Below are positions 25,860-34,906 of a stretch of DNA of 64,000 nucleotides, in pieces. The translations under genes and the position numbers were made by a program. Numbering within the stretch: the first letter of the stretch is position 1; every line of letters starts with the position of its first letter. Under the pieces are notes generated by a model that saw only the letters and a list, made by a program, of their open reading frames with translations, did no database searches and was not told where the DNA came from. The DNA is taken from positions 568,182-632,181 of the forward strand of contig CALSTG010000001.1 in assembly GCA_943789205.1 (NCBI GenBank). The letters run 5' to 3'. Origin of the DNA: an uncultured Flavobacteriales bacterium (GTDB lineage Bacteria > Bacteroidota > Bacteroidia > Flavobacteriales_D > Crocinitomicaceae).

Positions 25860-26522
25860 GTGAAAAAAAAGCTAGGGATTCTTCTACTTTTCATTGTTAG
25901 TTTCATCTTTATCGATCAACTCATAAAGTTTGGAATCAAGCTTAATTTTGTTGAAGGTCAAAGTCAACCTTTGATTGGAAATTGGTTGGTGTTAAATTAC
26001 ATTGAGAATCCTGGTATGGCCTTTGGGACTACATTTGGCACATCGATATGGGCAAAAATCGGCCTGAGTCTTTTTCGTGTCGTCGCAATTTTGGCAATCG
26101 GTTATTATTTGTGGTTGGAAATTAAGAAAGGTTCGAGGTTTGAATACCTTTTTGCAGTATCATTAATATTTGTTGGAGCGCTAGGTAATTTATTTGACTC
26201 CATGTTTTATGATTTTATTTTCTCATTTGATCCCTGTAATTATTATAATTATATGGAAGGAACGGGAAACTTTGAAAACTGTGTGCAAACCATTCATGGA
26301 CAGACATACTCTAGACCTATTGAAGTAAGGCACCATGGTTTTCTATTGGGTAATGTCGTTGATATGTTTCAATTTAATGTACAATGGCCAAACTTCATTC
26401 CCTATCTTGGAGGTAAACAAATTTTTCCTGCAATTTGGAATTTTGCAGATTTCTGTATTTCGAGTGGCGTAGGAATGATTTTGATTCGAAATAGAACTTA
26501 TTTCCCAAAAGTAAAGAAATAA
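25860..26522 (+). CDS. lspA: Lipoprotein signal peptidase
   Basis: A 220-residue inner-membrane aspartyl protease that cleaves prolipoproteins. Four hydrophobic helices are present. NYIENPGMAFG matches the family NxGxAFG stretch. The catalytic aspartates lie in LGNVVDMFQF and NFADFCI. Between the GNLFDS and VVD motifs there is an insertion of about 50 residues with two cysteines, a periplasmic loop often enlarged in Bacteroidota. The start is a GTG directly abutting the upstream TAG. Confidence 0.93.
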   Translation: MKKKLGILLLFIVSFIFIDQLIKFGIKLNFVEGQSQPLIGNWLVLNYIENPGMAFGTTFGTSIWAKIGLSLFRVVAILAIGYYLWLEIKKGSRFEYLFAVSLIFVGALGNLFDSMFYDFIFSFDPCNYYNYMEGTGNFENCVQTIHGQTYSRPIEVRHHGFLLGNVVDMFQFNVQWPNFIPYLGGKQIFPAIWNFADFCISSGVGMILIRNRTYFPKVKK

Positions 26523-26528
26523 GCGACT

Positions 26529-28985
26529 TTAAAAATCCCACTTCATATTTCGATCGTCAAGAATTGCAAAAGATATTTTCCAGTCGGCTCTAGGTGCAGA
26601 TTTATTTGCATTGGATAGCACACCATAGATACCAACTCTGAGTCTTCTTCGAGAGAGTTTAAAATTTCTTTCTAATCCTACAAGCCCCTCATAATGGAAC
26701 CAATCATGTTCGCGAACATACAAAGCACCTGCGCCAAAAACTAGTCCTATTCTTGTTTTTTTCATAAAAGGAATCTTATTGATAATCGATCCATTATCAT
26801 GATGAACAAAATGAGCTTCGATTGAAAGGTCACTTGTTCTGAGTAAAGTATCCAGGCCTTGGAATGAATATAATGGATTGGAAAACCACAAAGGATCACT
26901 TCTTCTCTGAAATTTAAAATCTGGATCACGGAGTATTTTAGCACTTAAAAATTTACCGCCCGAAATACGATAATTAGAAGTTCCTATAGTTCCTATTTTA
27001 AAGGTTTGTTCAATACTTGCTTGTATATAATGATGGTTGATATCACTTCCAAACAGATCTGGTATACCACACTCATAATTAATACTAAATGTTGGCCAGG
27101 CAGAACCTAATATCACCTTACGATAGGGCTCTCGCATATACTTCTGTCTTGGCACAAACCAGAGATCAATATCACCTATTAAAGCCTGATAGGGTTCAAA
27201 TGTTGAGGGTTGATTGTTAGGGAGCACATCATCTACAGATTCTAAGAACTCATAACCATCAAGGCTACGTCTTTCACAAAATTCGCCACCTACACTCATA
27301 TAAAAACCATTAAATAGCTCATACTCAATTGATGTATTTAATTGGGTAGCCTCAATAAAATTTTCTCTCTTATATATCTGTGTAATTGCATCGTAGCCTC
27401 GAATTACATCAAAATCATGATTTAGAGAAGCGCGCAGTTTACCTTGACGAAAGGGGTCAAACTTATATTTCCACCAGGTATCTCCCTTGATATCATTATT
27501 TAAAAATCCATATGAAATCTGAGTATAAGAATCTAAAGTTCGTTCATCATTCCATTTTTTGAAGTAATCGAAATTTGGAGAAACTCTCGGTCCCGCAATA
27601 TATACAGGCCTAATCAATGTGGCCAATGAACCGATTGTCCATTGGTGTCTTTTTGTTCGATTTCTATGGTCTACACCAAACCAAGCAACTTTAAGGAAAG
27701 TAACCTTGTTAAATGCCTCATCTACACTATCACGATATTCTTGACGATTTTTATAATCTCGTATACTGTCCTTTTTAATAATAAATGCAATTTCCTCCGC
27801 TGTCAATTTATCTTGACGTTGACCTTCCCAAAATGAACTATCCTTTTCATAGGCCTCAAGCTCTGTAATCGCTAATTCGCGATTGAAAAACTTTTTAGAA
27901 AACTTAGGGTCAAAGTCATAATCTGAAAAAATAGCAGTCGTATTGCAAACCGAAGTTTCATTTTTGTTTTTCACACCATAGTTCAAGGTTTGTTTCGATA
28001 AGACACAAATTGAATCACCTGGATGCTCATATTCTTGCAGAATGGTAAAATAATCGTAGAATAATAAATTGCCTTTCTTCATGGTTAACGCAAGCTTTTC
28101 TACAAGCCATAATGAGTCAACGATCCATATAAAACCCTCAAGCGTAGTAGTTGCCGTGGCTCGGGATTGTATTTTTATTTTAGATATTTTACGTCCATTT
28201 TCTTCATATTGATCAACAAGTCTATACTTGTAAGATAAAATTCCTGGAATTGATATGGGTGAGCTTATTGGATTTTGATGCAAATCGTCTAAGCGCAATA
28301 AGTTCTCAAAAAAATTAAAATTCGATTTAACTGTTGTTTTGTAATAGAGGTTTCGATCTCGGCCTCTAAGCGTATAGGCATTTCTTATCTCTTTAACTTT
28401 ATTGCTTGGTGCATAATTTCTTTGTATTTGAACTTCTAATAAGTTCATGGTATCCTTATCTTCGAAAGCATCGTCTAGCAAATCATCGTCATTTCTTGAG
28501 CGGTCCTCCTTTCTTAAAATCTTTTCTTTCGCTTTAATATACACATTAACCTTATGAGGATAATTCCATAAATTGATTTGATCGCGTTTCGCTACCACCT
28601 TTTTCATGATCTCCCTCCCCGGGTTCGTTCGCTTTGTCGTAATATTTACCGCCTCTAAATCCTGTATTTTACTCGGGAAAAGCTGCATATTCTTAACAAT
28701 ATTACTTTCGTTAATTGAAACATAGGCTTCACGAGTATCAAAACCTGTAGCACTGAACACAAGAAAGTATTCGCCTCGAGCAGTGCTAATCTGATACTTA
28801 CCATTTACATCGGCTACTGTGCGCTGAGATGGTGCATTTTTTATAAAAATTTTAGCAAAAGGAATAGGGATTCGATTTTCGTCAACAACGACTCCATCAA
28901 CAAAATACTGCGCACTTATTTGTGATGACATAAAAACTGTCATCAATAAAAGTGTAGTTAGCTTAATTTGATAGAGCAAATTCAT
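26529..28985 (-). CDS. DUF5686 outer-membrane protein with carboxypeptidase-like domain
   Basis: An 818-residue protein with a signal peptide (about residues 1-25, ending SSQISAQ). A carboxypeptidase-regulatory-like domain follows (about 27-110, VDGVVVDENRIPIPFAKIFI). The rest fits the DUF5686 family, with a long periplasmic part and a C-terminal barrel ending ISFAILDDRNMKWDF, aromatic last. The function is unknown. ATG 28985 is preferred over the GTG one codon upstream. It converges on lspA with a 6-base gap and no terminator. Confidence 0.85.
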   Translation of the reverse strand: MNLLYQIKLTTLLLMTVFMSSQISAQYFVDGVVVDENRIPIPFAKIFIKNAPSQRTVADVNGKYQISTARGEYFLVFSATGFDTREAYVSINESNIVKNMQLFPSKIQDLEAVNITTKRTNPGREIMKKVVAKRDQINLWNYPHKVNVYIKAKEKILRKEDRSRNDDDLLDDAFEDKDTMNLLEVQIQRNYAPSNKVKEIRNAYTLRGRDRNLYYKTTVKSNFNFFENLLRLDDLHQNPISSPISIPGILSYKYRLVDQYEENGRKISKIKIQSRATATTTLEGFIWIVDSLWLVEKLALTMKKGNLLFYDYFTILQEYEHPGDSICVLSKQTLNYGVKNKNETSVCNTTAIFSDYDFDPKFSKKFFNRELAITELEAYEKDSSFWEGQRQDKLTAEEIAFIIKKDSIRDYKNRQEYRDSVDEAFNKVTFLKVAWFGVDHRNRTKRHQWTIGSLATLIRPVYIAGPRVSPNFDYFKKWNDERTLDSYTQISYGFLNNDIKGDTWWKYKFDPFRQGKLRASLNHDFDVIRGYDAITQIYKRENFIEATQLNTSIEYELFNGFYMSVGGEFCERRSLDGYEFLESVDDVLPNNQPSTFEPYQALIGDIDLWFVPRQKYMREPYRKVILGSAWPTFSINYECGIPDLFGSDINHHYIQASIEQTFKIGTIGTSNYRISGGKFLSAKILRDPDFKFQRRSDPLWFSNPLYSFQGLDTLLRTSDLSIEAHFVHHDNGSIINKIPFMKKTRIGLVFGAGALYVREHDWFHYEGLVGLERNFKLSRRRLRVGIYGVLSNANKSAPRADWKISFAILDDRNMKWDF

Positions 28986-28995
28986 CACTACTTAT

Positions 28996-29229
28996 CTACT
29001 TGAGCTCATGTTCAGATGATTCCTTATTCCTCATGTAAGCAATATGTTTCTCCATACGCTTCATCATCCATATCTTAAAAAAGTACATGCCAACTGCCAA
29101 TAGTACAAAAGGATAAAACATCCACCATCTCTCAAAGCCTTCAGAAAAACCTTTGAAGGTTATTACTACAAATAATATAACGGCAAAAACAAGCCAAAAC
29201 ATTTTCATTATTTTATTATACGTGTTCAT
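28996..29229 (-). CDS. Small two-helix membrane protein
   Basis: A 77-residue protein with two hydrophobic helices (about 9-27 and 35-53) and a basic, charged C-terminus. Its ATG shares a base with the lptC stop (TAATG), so it is translated with lptC. No family was recognised; context suggests a role near lipopolysaccharide export, but that is a guess. Confidence 0.7.
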   Translation of the reverse strand: MNTYNKIMKMFWLVFAVILFVVITFKGFSEGFERWWMFYPFVLLAVGMYFFKIWMMKRMEKHIAYMRNKESSEHELK

Positions 29230-29771
29230 TATTCTTTATTTAAAGTCATTTTACCTGTTGGCTCAAGTATCTCAAAAAAACTAAAATCTTGTTTTGTGAT
29301 GAGGCCTTTACCCTTTATAATTTCTTTTGGAGAACGAACTATCACATTTCTATCCGTACGAATCGTGCTGTCTTCCTTATTCCAAATTAGATATTCTGTT
29401 TCAAGAACCTGTTGTTTTGAAAAATTAATTAATCTAACTGAATCTCGAACCTCAACAATACCCTGGTCGTGATTGAAATTACCTATCAAAGAGGTCAAAC
29501 GAGAAATCTTATCACCCGAGTTGTTAAAAAAATCAACTGAAAGGAAGCCTTTAAAATTTGTTACGTGCTCTGGTTTATAATATGTTTCTGCTGATTCAGC
29601 GTATAAATCGACCTTCCTAACTCCTGAGTCACTATGGACCATTTGTAAGTTCTCGGTATATTCATCAGGAGCCTTTTCAAAATGCGTAATCCGTCTAATT
29701 TCACCGGAACTATTTTCACAAGAAACAACAACCAATATAATGAAACCAAAGGTTATTGAAGTTCGAAGCAT
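29229..29771 (-). CDS. lptC: LPS export protein LptC (lipoprotein form)
   Basis: A 180-residue periplasmic protein that links the LptBFG transporter to LptA. ATG 29771 gives a proper lipoprotein signal, IILVVVSCENSS, so it replaces a TTG eight codons upstream. The mature part is the beta-jellyroll typical of LptC: LYAESAETYYKPEHVTNFKGFLSVDFFN, RLTSLIGNFNHDQGIVEVRDSV and IRTDRNVIVRSPKEIIKGKG in order. Most LptC proteins keep a membrane helix; the lipidated form is usual in Bacteroidota. Confidence 0.88.
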   Translation of the reverse strand: MLRTSITFGFIILVVVSCENSSGEIRRITHFEKAPDEYTENLQMVHSDSGVRKVDLYAESAETYYKPEHVTNFKGFLSVDFFNNSGDKISRLTSLIGNFNHDQGIVEVRDSVRLINFSKQQVLETEYLIWNKEDSTIRTDRNVIVRSPKEIIKGKGLITKQDFSFFEILEPTGKMTLNKE

Positions 29772-29781
29772 TTTAAGGGCC

Positions 29782-31029
29782 TTACTTGATATCAACCGTG
29801 ACCCCCCAACAAGATAGCGTTACTTGAGCTGGACTGTTGTTGCTAAATATCTCATCTGAAGTTGGACAGTTTTCACGATATTTTGCCGCTAGACTAGACT
29901 CTCCGGCCTTTGTTGCAAGTTGTGCAGCATAATAGTAATTACATTTTCTATCAAAGGTACTTGAACCACAAGTATTTGCTAGCTTTGCAACACAATTTGA
30001 AGCTACCATTAATGCTTTTGACCTATTGGATCCGCTTATGGACAATGCCGTATTATAAGCACTCTTGTAGCTGCTTAGATTTGTATATTGAATCTCCAGA
30101 ATAGCCAATTTGATATCTCCTTTTAGCGTGTCGTTCTCTGCCATTTCTAAGGCAGTTCTCAGAACCTCAATAGATGCTTTATATTTCTTTTTCACCTTTA
30201 ACAAATCTGCTTTAGCCAATACGGCATCTACGGTATTGTCAATTGAAATAATTGTATCTATCAACATTGCATATTCGTCACTTTCAGTGCATTGCTTATC
30301 CTTAAGCAGGTTTAAGAAATTATTGACGGCTTTTTTCTTCTTTGCCTTATCTTGAGGCAAATCACTCATGAATCCATTTAAATCTGGTAGGATATCGTCA
30401 CATGTACGAACTACATTGTTGAAGTAGTTTGTCATTGACTCTTGCGTTCTTGCCTTAAAACCTTCATTTTCAATCTTTCTTGAAAGTCTGAAATAATCTG
30501 ATATAATTCTTTTCTTGTAGACCTGTTTTAAGTCATCTTTTGCTTTCGTATACATGGTATACAAATTATAATAGTAATAGCTCAATTGCGCATCTTTAAA
30601 AGTATTATTTGCTGCGAACGCTACAGTAAACAAAGAATCTGCCTTTTCACGATTAGGAACAGAGGATTGCAAAATATACAAACCACGAATAGAAGCTTCT
30701 GCAGCATTAAAGAATCCTTTTTGTTCTGCACGATCATAAGCTGCAATTAGTGTATCTATGTATAGTTTCTTGTTTGCTTTATCCTTTTCTGTCGCCACTG
30801 TATTTCGCATGGTTTGAATCATGTTCTTATACTTCTTCGCATCATAATTACCACAGATTGTTTCACCTTTTAAGTAATACATAGTTGCTCTTGCGTAATC
30901 TTTTACCTTTAGCTCTTGCCCGACAAAAAGCTGCATTCTTTTGCACTCTCTATCTTGCAGAGAATCTTGTTGACCAAAGGTCATAGAAACCATAAAAACC
31001 ACCACTAATCCTAATCCAAACTTCTTCAT
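29782..31029 (-). CDS. Exported TPR-like protein
   Basis: A 415-residue protein with a signal peptide (residues 1-19, ending MTFG). It is almost all helical, with degenerate tetratricopeptide-like repeats (ARATMYYLKGETICGNYDAKKY, ADLLKVKKKYKASIEVLRTALEMAEND and others). The C-terminal part is Cys-containing and ends in a short beta segment. It lies between an outer-membrane protein gene and lptC, a gene order common in Bacteroidota. The function is unknown. Confidence 0.75.
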   Translation of the reverse strand: MKKFGLGLVVVFMVSMTFGQQDSLQDRECKRMQLFVGQELKVKDYARATMYYLKGETICGNYDAKKYKNMIQTMRNTVATEKDKANKKLYIDTLIAAYDRAEQKGFFNAAEASIRGLYILQSSVPNREKADSLFTVAFAANNTFKDAQLSYYYYNLYTMYTKAKDDLKQVYKKRIISDYFRLSRKIENEGFKARTQESMTNYFNNVVRTCDDILPDLNGFMSDLPQDKAKKKKAVNNFLNLLKDKQCTESDEYAMLIDTIISIDNTVDAVLAKADLLKVKKKYKASIEVLRTALEMAENDTLKGDIKLAILEIQYTNLSSYKSAYNTALSISGSNRSKALMVASNCVAKLANTCGSSTFDRKCNYYYAAQLATKAGESSLAAKYRENCPTSDEIFSNNSPAQVTLSCWGVTVDIK

Positions 31030-31036
31030 GTCTATT

Positions 31037-32383
31037 TTAATCTAATTTTCTTTTTCTAAACCACTTTTCAAAATTGGATGGTGAAAATACCATACCAAAC
31101 TTAAATCCAATGTACTGTTCTTTCAAATCTGCATCAACTCCCGTTGCTTTCTCTCCTAGCACAAAAGCAAGATTGAGAGAGGATAGCGACATTTGAGCAA
31201 GTATCGGAATACCAATTCCAAATGTCGTGCCACGATCAAAATAAGTTTGACCATTCGAAGTGAAAGGCAACTCACGTTGAAAATAACCAACTCGATAATT
31301 CAACTTTTCTAACATTTTCAATGTGGCAACATTTTCGAACAATCTGGTCTCAGGAGAATAGCTTAAACCAAAAGACATCATGTTTGAGGCATCAATCGAC
31401 CAATCATCAGATGGGTCAAGTTCAGAGCGAATACCTTGATTCACTTTATATGACACGGCTAATGTCAAATTTGGTCGTCTCGTAGTTGCTTTTCGTTTTG
31501 TCTCTTTAAAGAACAACTTATACTTAATGCCGATTTCATACGAATTTAACACCCTAACTGCACCTGAGGTATTTGTGGTAAATACGGTGTCATATATTGA
31601 GGGAGCGTCAATATTGGCAGAAGCATAAAGACTATTTTCAAATGAGGCATTAAAGCTTTGTTCGGGATTCATTGTAAAACCTATGAGCATGGTTTGCCGC
31701 TGACCTATTTGCTGTTCAAAATGCGCTCCTATTTCATAATGAAATGCTGAAAGCCTTGTAAGGTTGGTTGATAAACCTCCTGGATTTGTATCGGCATTTA
31801 ACAATTCGCTCTTTCGTTCATTCGAAACAAAGCCAAAAAGATAGGAGACATTTGCACCGATAGATAAATGGGTACGTTTGGAAGCAATAGGAGCAAAAGA
31901 AAATCCTAAAAATGCGTCCTGAAGGTTCCCTCGTCCATTGTACGTATATCTAATGGAATCAATTCCAGTAAATATGGATTGACTAAATTCATAACCCACA
32001 TTTGAATATGGTTTTAAACCAAAGGCAAACCCACTTCGCTTGGTGGCTTTAAAGGCAAGAGAAAAATGATCAAAAATGGTAGAGGTTTTAAATTCATTTA
32101 TCCCTGCTTGTTGGAAAAAAGAAAATCGGGAGTCAATACTTAAAGACAAAAGCGTATTTCCTTTACTCAATCTTGAATATGATGAGGGATTAAAAAAATT
32201 AACATTCGTAGAATCTATCCAAACACTATTTACATTTCCCAAGGCACCGGTAATAGCGTTCACTCCTGAATTGTATTCACCTATGCCGTATGAGGAAAGG
32301 GGATGACTTGTATTGACTTGAGCATAAGAAAGCTGAAGTATTAGTCCAAAAGCAAAAGTTAATTTATAACGTATTAATCTCAT
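31037..32383 (-). CDS. Predicted outer-membrane beta-barrel protein
   Basis: A 448-residue protein with a signal peptide (about 1-20, ending LSYAQ). The N-terminal HPLSSYGIGEYNSGV and GALGNVNSVWIDSTNVNFFNPSSYSRL segment resembles the plug-like start of FadL/PorV-type barrels, followed by alternating barrel strands. The ATG at 32383 is chosen over a TTG four codons upstream; it overlaps the end of coaX by 20 bases, so the two are coupled. Confidence 0.78.
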   Translation of the reverse strand: MRLIRYKLTFAFGLILQLSYAQVNTSHPLSSYGIGEYNSGVNAITGALGNVNSVWIDSTNVNFFNPSSYSRLSKGNTLLSLSIDSRFSFFQQAGINEFKTSTIFDHFSLAFKATKRSGFAFGLKPYSNVGYEFSQSIFTGIDSIRYTYNGRGNLQDAFLGFSFAPIASKRTHLSIGANVSYLFGFVSNERKSELLNADTNPGGLSTNLTRLSAFHYEIGAHFEQQIGQRQTMLIGFTMNPEQSFNASFENSLYASANIDAPSIYDTVFTTNTSGAVRVLNSYEIGIKYKLFFKETKRKATTRRPNLTLAVSYKVNQGIRSELDPSDDWSIDASNMMSFGLSYSPETRLFENVATLKMLEKLNYRVGYFQRELPFTSNGQTYFDRGTTFGIGIPILAQMSLSSLNLAFVLGEKATGVDADLKEQYIGFKFGMVFSPSNFEKWFRKRKLD

Positions 32384-33086
32384 ATATCTCAACAATTCCT
32401 TCGAGTGTCAAATTTTTGTTTGCAAAGATGTTACTTTTTTGAGGGAAATCAAAATAAGTAGCATCCCCTCCAGTGATTAATATTTGCAAATCATTAAAGT
32501 CACGCTGATAACGAGAAATTAAGCCTTCTATTTCATGATGCATACCATTAATTACACCTGATTGAATTGCACGTGTTGTATTTTCGCCTATGATATGGGT
32601 ATGCTCTTTTATATTTAATAAGGGCAACTTACTGGTGCACTCATGAAGTGATTGATATCTCAAAGATATTCCAGGAGCAATCGAACCTCCTCTGTAAAGG
32701 TTATCTGCTGATAAAAAATCAAACTTAACACATGTCCCGATATCAATGATCAATGAATTACTCAAAGGAAACTTTGCAGCCGCCGCAGCAACATTACACA
32801 AGCGGTCAACTCCTATCGTATCCATCGAAGTATATTCACTCTTAAATGGTAATTTGAGATTGTAACTAATTTGGAAAAACAGACCATTATTATCTTCAAC
32901 CAATTTTTTGAAATCTTGATGCGTTACAGAAATGCAAACAACCACTTTGTTAATAATAAAAGGAATAATTTCATCCAATGAACTAAAACGATCTACCGTG
33001 GATAATTTACCGTTTTTAATTACAGCCAATTTGATAGCGGTATTCCCTGCATCGATTATTACATAGTCCTTTTCTCGCTTGAACAT
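32364..33086 (-). CDS. coaX: Type III pantothenate kinase
   Basis: A 240-residue ASKHA-fold kinase that begins coenzyme A synthesis. Motifs: VIIDAGNTAIKLAVI (phosphate 1), GVDRLCNVAAAAA, LIIDIGTCVKFDFL (phosphate 2, catalytic Asp) and GGSIAPGISLRYQSLH. The ATG at 33086 is used rather than a TTG five codons earlier. The gene heads the OMP-TPR-lptC cluster. Confidence 0.94.
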   Translation of the reverse strand: MFKREKDYVIIDAGNTAIKLAVIKNGKLSTVDRFSSLDEIIPFIINKVVVCISVTHQDFKKLVEDNNGLFFQISYNLKLPFKSEYTSMDTIGVDRLCNVAAAAAKFPLSNSLIIDIGTCVKFDFLSADNLYRGGSIAPGISLRYQSLHECTSKLPLLNIKEHTHIIGENTTRAIQSGVINGMHHEIEGLISRYQRDFNDLQILITGGDATYFDFPQKSNIFANKNLTLEGIVEIYEINTL

Positions 33087-33126
33087 GTCACAAAGATACA
33101 AGTAACGCTATATTTTTCGAGAATAA

Positions 33127-33158
33127 TTGCATACTAAACCAAAATATTCATATTTTTG
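33127..33158 (+). promoter_or_regulatory. Promoter of tRNA-Phe
   Basis: TTGC (33127-33130), a 20-base spacer, TATTTTTG (33151-33158), 14 bases before the tRNA. The match to the Bacteroidota consensus is good. Confidence 0.65.
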
Positions 33159-33172
33159 CCTCCGCAATGGCT

Positions 33173-33245
33173 GGTGCCTTAGCTCAGTTGGTAGAGCAAT
33201 GGACTGAAAATCCATGTGTCCCTGGTTCGATTCCTGGAGGCACCA
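33173..33245 (+). tRNA. tRNA-Phe (anticodon GAA)
   Basis: A 73-base cloverleaf: acceptor GGTGCCT/AGGCACC, D-stem GCTC/GAGC, anticodon stem ATGGA/TCCAT with loop CTGAAAA (anticodon GAA), 5-base variable loop, T-loop TTCGATT and discriminator A. CCA is not encoded (CAA follows). The T-stem is CCTGG/CCTGG, giving a central U-U mismatch. It stands alone between coaX and small secreted genes. Confidence 0.97.
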
Positions 33246-33252
33246 CAAAAGA

Positions 33253-33283
33253 AAAGCCCCTCAATTAATGAGGGGCTTTTTTT
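33253..33283 (+). terminator. Intrinsic terminator after tRNA-Phe
   Basis: An 11-base-pair stem AAAGCCCCTCA/TGAGGGGCTTT with a 5-base loop and a run of Ts, 8 bases after the tRNA. Confidence 0.9.
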
Positions 33284-33324
33284 GTTTGAAATAAGGAAAG
33301 TGCCTTATTGAAACAAGGAGATTT

Positions 33325-33684
33325 TTAATGTGATACAATTAAAGTTTCAGAGGCCATACATTTCTTTTTATAAAAATATCCGACCTGATATAAACCTACC
33401 TTCAATCGTCTCACAGTAAGGTTTTTAGAAAGGTCACCTGCTAAAATTGTCACAGCTCCATCTGATTTATTAATCAAGATGACCTTGTCTATAGGTTGTG
33501 AAACATCCCAGTCCAAATTTACATTGGATTCTTTCTTGGATACTTCTAATTTAGCACTGGAAGAACCGAGGTCAGTCTCATTGCTAAATGAATTTAAAAA
33601 TATGTCTTCGTGAAATTGATTTTGTTGTGAAAATGTAAAGTTGTTAATGATAACGAGACATATTATTGTAACTATTCTATTCAT
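33325..33684 (-). CDS. Small exported protein of unknown function
   Basis: A 119-residue protein with a signal peptide (about 1-19, ending FTFSQ). The mature part shows WDVSQPIDKVILINKSDGAVTIL and LKVGLYQVGYFYKKKCM, a short beta-rich domain reminiscent of T9SS sorting domains but without their PNP motif. A -7-like TAAATTTG lies at 33718-33725 on the minus strand upstream. No family was recognised. Confidence 0.65.
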   Translation of the reverse strand: MNRIVTIICLVIINNFTFSQQNQFHEDIFLNSFSNETDLGSSSAKLEVSKKESNVNLDWDVSQPIDKVILINKSDGAVTILAGDLSKNLTVRRLKVGLYQVGYFYKKKCMASETLIVSH

Positions 33685-33921
33685 TTGTTTTTTTAATTCT
33701 TTTGTTATTTGTTGCTACAAATTTACGCTGACAATTAAAGTTTTATGACAAATAAAGTTTGGCAGTTGTTCAAAATACCTATGCATATGTAGTTAGCACT
33801 AAGTGTTTATTTGTAGGGTGTGATGCGTGAAGAGAATTCATCATTAACAATCAATAGTTATTTGAGATTCTATGTTTAAGTCTATAAATGATACTTTGTG
33901 CCAATTCCTTTTAAAATGCAT

Positions 33922-34077
33922 TTATGTAATTAAGATCTTTCTGTAGACCTTCATAAAGTATAAAGTAATTGATGTAATAAAAACAGGCCCACCTTTCTGT
34001 AATGAATAATTATCGTCTTGCGATAGCAACAAACCAAGAAGAAACACAAGGCATAATAAAAGGTGGGCTGCTTTCAT
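33922..34077 (-). CDS. Candidate 51-residue secreted peptide
   Basis: The ORF begins with a convincing signal peptide (MKAAHLLLCLVFLLGLLLSQ) and continues DDNYSLQKGGPVFITS before a hydrophobic/basic tail. It sits between two other small secreted-protein genes on the same strand, with AAACA before the ATG. It could be a remnant of a longer gene. Support is limited to the signal peptide. Confidence 0.35.
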   Translation of the reverse strand: MKAAHLLLCLVFLLGLLLSQDDNYSLQKGGPVFITSITLYFMKVYRKILIT

Positions 34078-34212
34078 TGTTTGTTGTTTGCTGTGTTTAT
34101 CAAAAGTATAAGCTAATATTTAATGAGGTTTCATTTATAAGCTGATAAATCAATATATACGCCTTTAGAATTAGTAATAGCTAAGTAATTATACTTAGTG
34201 ACAAAAAAGAAC

Positions 34213-34237
34213 AAAAAAAAAGGCCCGAAGGCCTTTT
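34213..34237 (-). terminator. Intrinsic terminator with UUCG loop
   Basis: Minus strand: AAAAGGCC, TTCG loop, GGCCTTTT, continuing into a T-run. It lies 32 bases after the stop of the small CTD-type protein gene, whose transcript it ends. Confidence 0.88.
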
Positions 34238-34269
34238 GCTAACTAAACTATAAACTATGAAATAAAATT

Positions 34270-34662
34270 TTAATTAATCACTTTTAATTTTTGTATCCCT
34301 AGGATTTCATTCTTGCGAATGAATCTAATGATATAGACACCTTCTTCTAGATTCGAAGCTGTAATTAATGTTTGTCCTTCTTCTACGGAAAGCACCTTAA
34401 TTTGATTTGTTGCGGCTAAAATCATTTGAACTTCTGTTATCTCTGCCCAATCTGGCCAAGACATTTTCACTTTTGCAATTAATGTTGGGTTTGGGAAAAT
34501 GTTTGCCCTGAATATTTCTGAGGTTGTCGGGTTTAAAAGATCTCCACTTACAGTAGATTCTACGCTAAATGGATTTTTTTGTTGAAGATCATCCTGACTC
34601 ATAGCGTTTCCAGAAATTAAAATAAACGCGCCTAAAAAGATTTTTGTAATAGTTGTTTTCAT
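34270..34662 (-). CDS. Small exported protein made of a T9SS-type sorting domain
   Basis: A 130-residue protein: signal peptide (about 1-22, ending GNAMSQ), a short linker, then a type A T9SS C-terminal domain filling the rest (ANIFPNPT, VKMSWPDW, LITASNLEEGVYIIRFI, KLKVIN). No cargo domain precedes the sorting domain. Such stand-alone domains are unusual; this could be a minimal surface protein or the remnant of a larger one. It has its own terminator downstream. Confidence 0.75.
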   Translation of the reverse strand: MKTTITKIFLGAFILISGNAMSQDDLQQKNPFSVESTVSGDLLNPTTSEIFRANIFPNPTLIAKVKMSWPDWAEITEVQMILAATNQIKVLSVEEGQTLITASNLEEGVYIIRFIRKNEILGIQKLKVIN

Positions 34663-34906
34663 TTGTCTGTTGTTTTAAATGTTGTTTTGTTTTGTTTATG
34701 GGTCAAAGGTGCTGACTCTTTTGTAATGAATATCTAATAATCCTTTAATTGAAAACCAAAATAAACCCAAGCACTGAAAAGAAGCTAAGTAGTAATACCT
34801 AGTAGGTCTTGGGTGTGAGTAGCAAGAAGAAATGAGAAAATAGTTATTAAATTGCTGAAAAACAGATCGTTAAATAACAATAATACGTAGTGTTTTCGTG
34901 AGTTAG

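Larger units (their letters stand above)
33685..34269. other. 585-base interval with a candidate small ORF and a terminator
   Basis: Apart from a candidate 51-residue ORF (33922-34077, minus), a -7-like box (33718-33725) and the terminator at 34213-34237, this stretch is AT-rich with no RNA gene or repeat seen. An inverted pair CCACCTTT (near 33991) and AAAGGTGG (near 34060) flanks part of it. Confidence 0.5.
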
